The position numbers were made by a program, and so were the translations under genes. This document shows positions 59,019 to 64,000 of a stretch of 64,000 nt of DNA, in pieces. Location of the stretch: the NCBI RefSeq assembly GCF_907165205.1, contig NC_058191.1, positions 12,154,501 through 12,218,500 on the forward strand, in the 5' to 3' direction. The notes beneath the pieces are model-generated. The model made no database searches. It saw only the letters and a program-made list of their open reading frames with translations, and was not told the origin of the DNA. The DNA comes from Coccinella septempunctata. Its lineage: Eukaryota; Arthropoda; Insecta; Coleoptera; Coccinellidae. Each line of letters opens with the position of its first letter. Positions within the stretch are counted from its first letter, which is position 1.

Positions 59019-60080
59019 CAGGGTGTCCGCGCCATGGGGCAACGGTCGATTACTTTAATTCTTTTAACTCTACAAAAAAGAATTTTAAATAAAACATTCC
59101 TCTTTTTAAGTAGAACATCCCCTAAAATTATTTAGAACTAAGTATACAAAATGTTTCGTTTCTTCTGCACAGCTATCAATTTCGTTATTTTAAATGGAAC
59201 ACCTCATATATTTTTACATTTTTGAATTACTTGGTAAATTTGAATATAAGTTTGATAACACAACTATTTCTGAATTCTCTACGGTTTTCGAGAAATTTCA
59301 CTTTTTATTAAGATTTTGACAGTTTGAGGTATTTACATAAAGGACTATAGCTCCGTCCCTATTCTATGTAATTAATTCAAATTTGGACTGTGTCAATAGT
59401 CAATAAATAATACACTAAAAATTTTCTTTGTAAATAACCATATTGTATAAAAGGTCCACGAAAACGTAGATTCACTATCAAAACAGAAATTCATCGAAAT
59501 CCCATTTTTTTTCTGTCTATTATTTAAACATTTTTTGTTCGCTTTTAGTTGTTTCAAAATATGAACAAAAAAAACATGGGTTGCCATTTGAAAAAATGAA
59601 GATTTTGATGAATGTCTGTTTTGATAAGGGATCTACGTTTTCGTGTTCCTGTATATAATATGGTTATTTCAAAAAAAATTTTAGTTTATCATTTATTGAC
59701 TAGACACAGTCCAAATTTGAATCAATTACATAGAATAGAGACGGTGCTATAGTCCTTTATGTAGGTACCTCAAACTGTCAAAATTCGAAATATTAATAAA
59801 AAGTCAAATTTCTCGAAAACCGTTGAGAATTCAGACATAGTTGTGATATCAAACTCACATTCAAATTCAACAAGGAATTAAAAAATGTAAAAATATATTG
59901 GGTGTTCCATTCAAAATAACGAAGTTGATAGCTGTGCAGAAGCAACGAAACACTTTGTATAGTTCTGAATAATTTCAGGGGATGCTCTACTTAAAAAGAG
60001 GAAAGTTTTATTTGAAACTTTTTTTGTGAATTTAATATAATTAGAGTAATCGACCGCTGCCCCATGGCGCGGACACCCTG
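59019..60080. mobile_element. Foldback element 2
   Basis: 1062 bp flanked by TA. Arms of about 475 bp (59019-59494 and 59609-60080) are imperfect reverse complements around a 114-bp centre. The end is CAGGGTGTCCGCGCCATGGG, with its inverse at the right. No protein is encoded. It is a TA-target MITE of foldback form. Confidence 0.88.
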
Positions 60081-60327
60081 TATGACAGGGCTACAACTTT
60101 TAACTGTGGTGTGAATTTAAGAATTTAAGTCCGCCTGATCTCAAAGAGTATTCTCAGCTTGCCTATACCCCCTTGTAAAATTTTGAAACTAAAACAATAA
60201 ATCAGTATCATTTAAAAATTACAATTTCCAAAAATCAAAAGCTGGAAACAAAAAAGCCTAATTAATCAATTCTAAGTTAATTCACAATTTATTGTTATTT
60301 TCTCAGCTTCGCCTCCTGTCAATTCAA

Positions 60328-61510
60328 TTTTTTTTTTTTGGTGTGGCAGGGGGAAAATCTGCAAGTCAGACAAACCACCCCCTGCTGAGGGGGAACAAGT
60401 GTGGGAATTCTCACTCTTCTGAGCTCGAGACCCACTACAAACCCTTAACTGCTTCTTGAATATTGGTTCCGGGCATTTGCTAATAAACCGTTCATCTCTT
60501 AGTCGGTTTTCTTCTCGCACACTATCGTGCTGGGATTTATGTGTTTATCCTCTATTGGATTAAAACTTTATTTTATTTTTCAATAAGTTTTTGTTCTTAT
60601 TTTAATCACTTTTTAATTGATCTCTTGGTCTCCTTCGGTAAATTCGCATTCTCCTTTTGTCTTCCTCTGTGTCGTAGTCCACTAGTCTCCTGAGTTCTTG
60701 ATTCGGATGATTTTTCCCTGTTTCGAATAATTTCTCTGCTTTTCTGTTCATGAATTCCGTTATGGTTTCCCATTTCAGGTCCTTATAAATCTGTCTATTC
60801 CTGACAAACCAAGGTGCATCTATTGCACATCGTAGCAGCTTGTTTTCAGTTGTCTGAATTCTTTTGTTGTGGCTCTTTGCCGCGAAACCCCAGGCAACTG
60901 ATCCATAAGTCAGTTGAGGCCTAGCAACGGCTTTGATTATCTTCAATTTTGTCTCTTTCGACACGTGGCTTCTTCTTCCTATCAGAGGGAAGAGTCTATT
61001 CATCGCTGCTTTCGTTTTGTCGATTGCTTGTTTGATATGACTTTTCCACAAATAAGTCCTTTGTCAAACGTTATTCCTAAATATTTGGCTTCATTTTTCC
61101 AGTCGATTTCTTCGCCGTCAACTTCTAGATTCGTTGTGGGTCGCAGTCTTCTCTTCTGTAGTAATATTGCTTGGCTCTTTTCTCCATTGAGCTTGATTTT
61201 ATACTTTATGCACCAGTCATTTGTTTCGTCAATCGTTTCTTGTAGAACTAGTTCTATTACTTCTGGGTTGCAGTGTTGAGTTGCTCTGCCTGTGTCGTCA
61301 GCAGCATATAACGTTAGTATGGTTCTCGGATTCTTCGGAATATCGTGAATGTATATGTTGTAAAAAAGTGGCCCAAGTACTGACCCTTGAGGTACTCCAG
61401 CCTCTATATATCTTGTTGTGGAGCATTCTCCTTCCACTTTCACGTAAAATTTTCTATTTTTGAGATAATTCCGAATCAACTTGTATATTTTGATAGAATA
61501 TCCAGCTCAT
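60328..61510 (-). mobile_element. Jockey-like LINE, copy 2 (5'-truncated)
   Basis: The minus strand encodes FYVKVEGE, GVPQGSVLGPLF and TLYAADDTG. The catalytic YADD box has an extra Ala codon. Next comes IKLNGEKSQAILLQKRRL, and after a frameshift near 61050 RPQLTYGSVAWGFAAKSH to YRRRPRDQLKSD. The 3' UTR matches copy 1 and ends in A12 (T run 60328-60339). The 5' end is truncated near 61510. Same family as 17229-18715. Confidence 0.9.
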
Positions 61511-62797
61511 CTCAAAGGCAGACATTCAAATGTCTGTAGTCCGTTAGTACCCTTATGGATTCTGGTTAAGGTACTGAGGATGACTTCTTGCCTAACAATT
61601 TGTAAATTTCGAAATTCTTCGCAAATGTAATAAATCACTGGGTGCTCCTGGAACTGCTGATATTTGAATCTCCAAATTTTAATTTACATATGACGAATCG
61701 AAAGGTATTTCTCCTAATGCTATTTCATAATAATATTCGTTCACAACCATTGAATGAAGTCGTCGTGATCTATCTGTTTCCTCTAGAATTATGACATTCA
61801 TAAATCACTTGTGATTAATGACTCATTGAATAACATACTATTTACTTTACATGAGTTCTATATTTTTCTGTAGAAATTTATGATATTTTCTGACAAATTT
61901 TCTTCATTATTGATAAAAAAGTTTCAATTAAATTGTTCAATTGCCATGCATTCTTTCAAAAATGAGCTTTTCAAATTCTGTAAGGGAAAACGATTTCATG
62001 AAATGTTTCCTTACGGGTGGCAAGTGCTGATTACTTCGATTGTTTCTTTATTCACGAAATGTAATCTATCTATTAGATTCAGTAGAAGAAGTCCAAGATG
62101 ACGATGGAGACACGAAGTGAAAACTCAAGTTTCCAAAAGTTAAGTGAACCCTGAAGAAATCAAACATTCAAGATACGCCAATCGGAAAATTGGAACCAAT
62201 CAGAATCAATTAGGCGTCCCTTTCTCGATTAAACGAACCCCAACCTTGGATGTTCTTTGTCAACGGAACAGAAATCAAAGAACACATCAAACTCTCCGAA
62301 ATTGATTTTTCTCGCTCTAATCAACTTAATGAAATAAACGAAAAGCTTCCTCCTCCAACACTCGGCAGGCTCGGCATGTAATAAATCCGACGAAATGATT
62401 TTCCTTATCCAATTCCCTAATATTCGGAAACTTTGTGTGTTTGCTTTCACTTAGAACGATATCGTGTTGGTGGGGCATTAGCAAATTGACGCTTTCCCGA
62501 ACGCGGCCCCGACCGGATCGAACACAGAAGTTTCTGAAAGTGGCACAGAACGGCAAATATATCGAGCGTTCAAGAAAATTCATCAAGTGGGCTAGAAAAC
62601 TTAGAAAGTGCTTTTCAGCGTTCGGCAGTAATGCTCCGCTTATTCCATACTATTTTTAACCTTACACTGTCAAATTTACATACAATTCCCTTTGCACAAG
62701 AGAAGTAGTATTGAAAATAATACAGATATTTTCTTCAGACGTACGAAAAATAGGTATTAAGGTATTGAGTACAGCTTCGTTGATATCCATGAAATTT
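61511..62797. other. Unique DNA with a GC-richer island at about 62200-62640
   Basis: No exon or repeat was recognised. Confidence 0.4.
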
Positions 62798-62799
62798 TA

Positions 62800-63331
62800 C
62801 AGGGTGATTCATAACTATTGGACATAGGCTCAGGGCAGATTGTTTGGACCAAAATAAGGCGATAGGACCAAATATACCTCAATAAAATATTGCTGTGGAA
62901 AAAGATAGAGGGCGTTGAAGTTGAATTTTTTATGAGGGGACAGAATAATATTTTCTTCGAAAGTTCGAAAGTCCTTTATTAAAAGAATCAGAAAATGCAT
63001 AGAAGTCGGAGGAGGCCACGTAGAACATTTAATTTAAATTTATTCTTTTATGTTACATTGTTTTTAATTATGCTTTATCGTCGAAATAAATAAATCGTTA
63101 CTTCAAATCCTCTTCCGATGCTCTGAACTGTTAAATTATGTTTTTCTTAAAAACGGATGAACAAATATACAGTGAAGTTATTAGCAAAAAACGAACAAAA
63201 ATTCAGCTTTAACGCCCTCTATCTTTTTTTCCACTGCAATATTTTATTGAGGTATATTTGGTCCTATCGCCATATTTTGGTCCAAACAATCTGCCCTTAG
63301 CCTATGTCCCAATAGTTATGAATCGCCCTTG
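62800..63331. mobile_element. Inverted-repeat MITE with ~135-bp TIRs
   Basis: Ends CAGGGTGATTCATAACTATT at the left and CAAGGGCGATTCATAACTAT inverted at the right, with TA on both sides (62798-62799 and 63332-63333). The inverted similarity runs through GATAGAGGGCGTT. The centre is AT-rich and non-coding. Confidence 0.85.
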
Positions 63332-63537
63332 TATATAGGAAAAAAGAGATTCAACTCATTACTCAAAATATAACTGATGGACACTCCAAGAGAACTACGT
63401 AGTGTCGCTCTGAACCGATGAATTTGTAAAGAGTTTACTTGATTAATCCTTGATTAACAGTCATAAATATATGTAAGTCAATGTGGTAAGTAGTAATTCC
63501 CTGTTCAACTAAAATAAAATTTAATTCTAACGGTAAA

Positions 63538-64000
63538 GGGAATACTCCTTGTAATAAGAATGATGTATTTTTTATGAAATATCTTTGAAACGTCACATTT
63601 TGAAATAACCATTTCAACCGTTTCCCAAAAAAATTATTTTGAGTACTTAAAAATTAAAAATAAAAATGGGTATTTAAAATTTAAAGCGTTTCGTTTCTAT
63701 TGCACAAGTCGGCAACGTCGACTGAAATATGCGTTGATAATAAAGGACAACAAATACACTATCTAGATGAGATAGATAAAGATGGCTGTCTATGAAGTCT
63801 GCGACGAACGAGGAAGGTCGTAAGATTTTATGGGATTTTTATGGCCGGCTGCTGTTGAGGCTCGCCAGTGAGTACTCGCCTTATGATGGCTGTAAATCAA
63901 AAGCTGTTATTTTATGAACAAGTCATTGTTCTTTTCATTTTCTAGTAGGCGCTGTTACTAAATCGTAAACTAGAAACGAAGCCATTTAAATTTTAAAACC
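63538..64000 (+). mobile_element. Family A element, copy 4 (cut by the window end)
   Basis: Starts GGGAATACTCCT and follows the family to the last base of the window. It shares the copy 3 subgroup features. Confidence 0.8.

Overview
The window is a stretch of eukaryotic, AT-rich, repeat-laden DNA, most likely from an insect. The signs are: GT-AG splice signals around an isolated coding exon, Tc1 (DD34E) and mariner (DD34D) transposons, several non-LTR retrotransposon (LINE) fragments, TA- and TTAA-target inverted-repeat elements, and the arthropod-type telomere motif TTAGG. A beetle is plausible but I cannot fix the order from sequence alone. There are no operons, and I found no convincing tRNA or rRNA genes and no CRISPR array.

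Only one host coding segment is convincing: a 216-bp internal exon on the + strand at 6984-7199, flanked by a good acceptor and donor. It encodes 71 whole codons of acidic, Ser/Thr-rich, probably disordered protein. The reading is phase 1 to phase 1, so the exon could be skipped without a frameshift. No other exon is convincing, so the window looks like the interior of a gene with very long introns, such as a large neuronal membrane protein. A teneurin-type cytoplasmic domain is only a weak suggestion.

Layout. 0.1-5.4 kb: inverted-repeat families A and B and a 260-bp MITE. 7.0-7.2 kb: the exon. 8.4-10.5 kb: two LINE relics. 11.6-13.1 kb: long-TIR element E carrying a nested hairpin. 14.2 kb and 23.1 kb: an inverted dispersed repeat pair. 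15.5-16.1 kb: family A. 17.2-18.7 kb: Jockey-like LINE copy 1. 19.1-19.6 kb: mariner 3' end. 20.7-21.9 kb: nearly intact Tc1-like transposase. 23.4-24.6 kb: hAT-like non-autonomous element. 25.1-25.7 kb: LINE RT. 27.0-28.0 kb: family D relative. 29.8-30.2 kb: Tc1 fragment. 32.8-34.4 kb: mariner with a piggyBac-like element nested inside. 35.3-36.6 kb: full-length mariner. 37.5-39.6 kb: composite element built from head-to-head tandem arrays. 40.1-41.5 kb: LINE with a YMDDLKL-like motif. 41.8-45.3 kb: three copies of one LINE 3' end. 46.5-47.3 kb: a LINE whose 3' end is duplicated around (TTAGG)4. 47.6-53.3 kb: families C and D, with a foldback nested in D, and family B. 54.1-56 kb: an inverted-repeat relic and family A. 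59.0-60.1 kb: foldback. 60.3-61.5 kb: Jockey-like LINE copy 2. 62.8-63.3 kb: inverted-repeat MITE. 63.5 kb to the end: family A.

Between the elements lie about fifteen islands of unique, visibly GC-richer DNA. These are probably ancestral intron sequence and possibly conserved regulatory DNA. No previously undescribed enzymatic or defence system is visible. The most interesting material is structural: nested insertions with a preserved empty-site relative, an inverted/tandem composite element, and a short telomeric repeat at a duplication junction.
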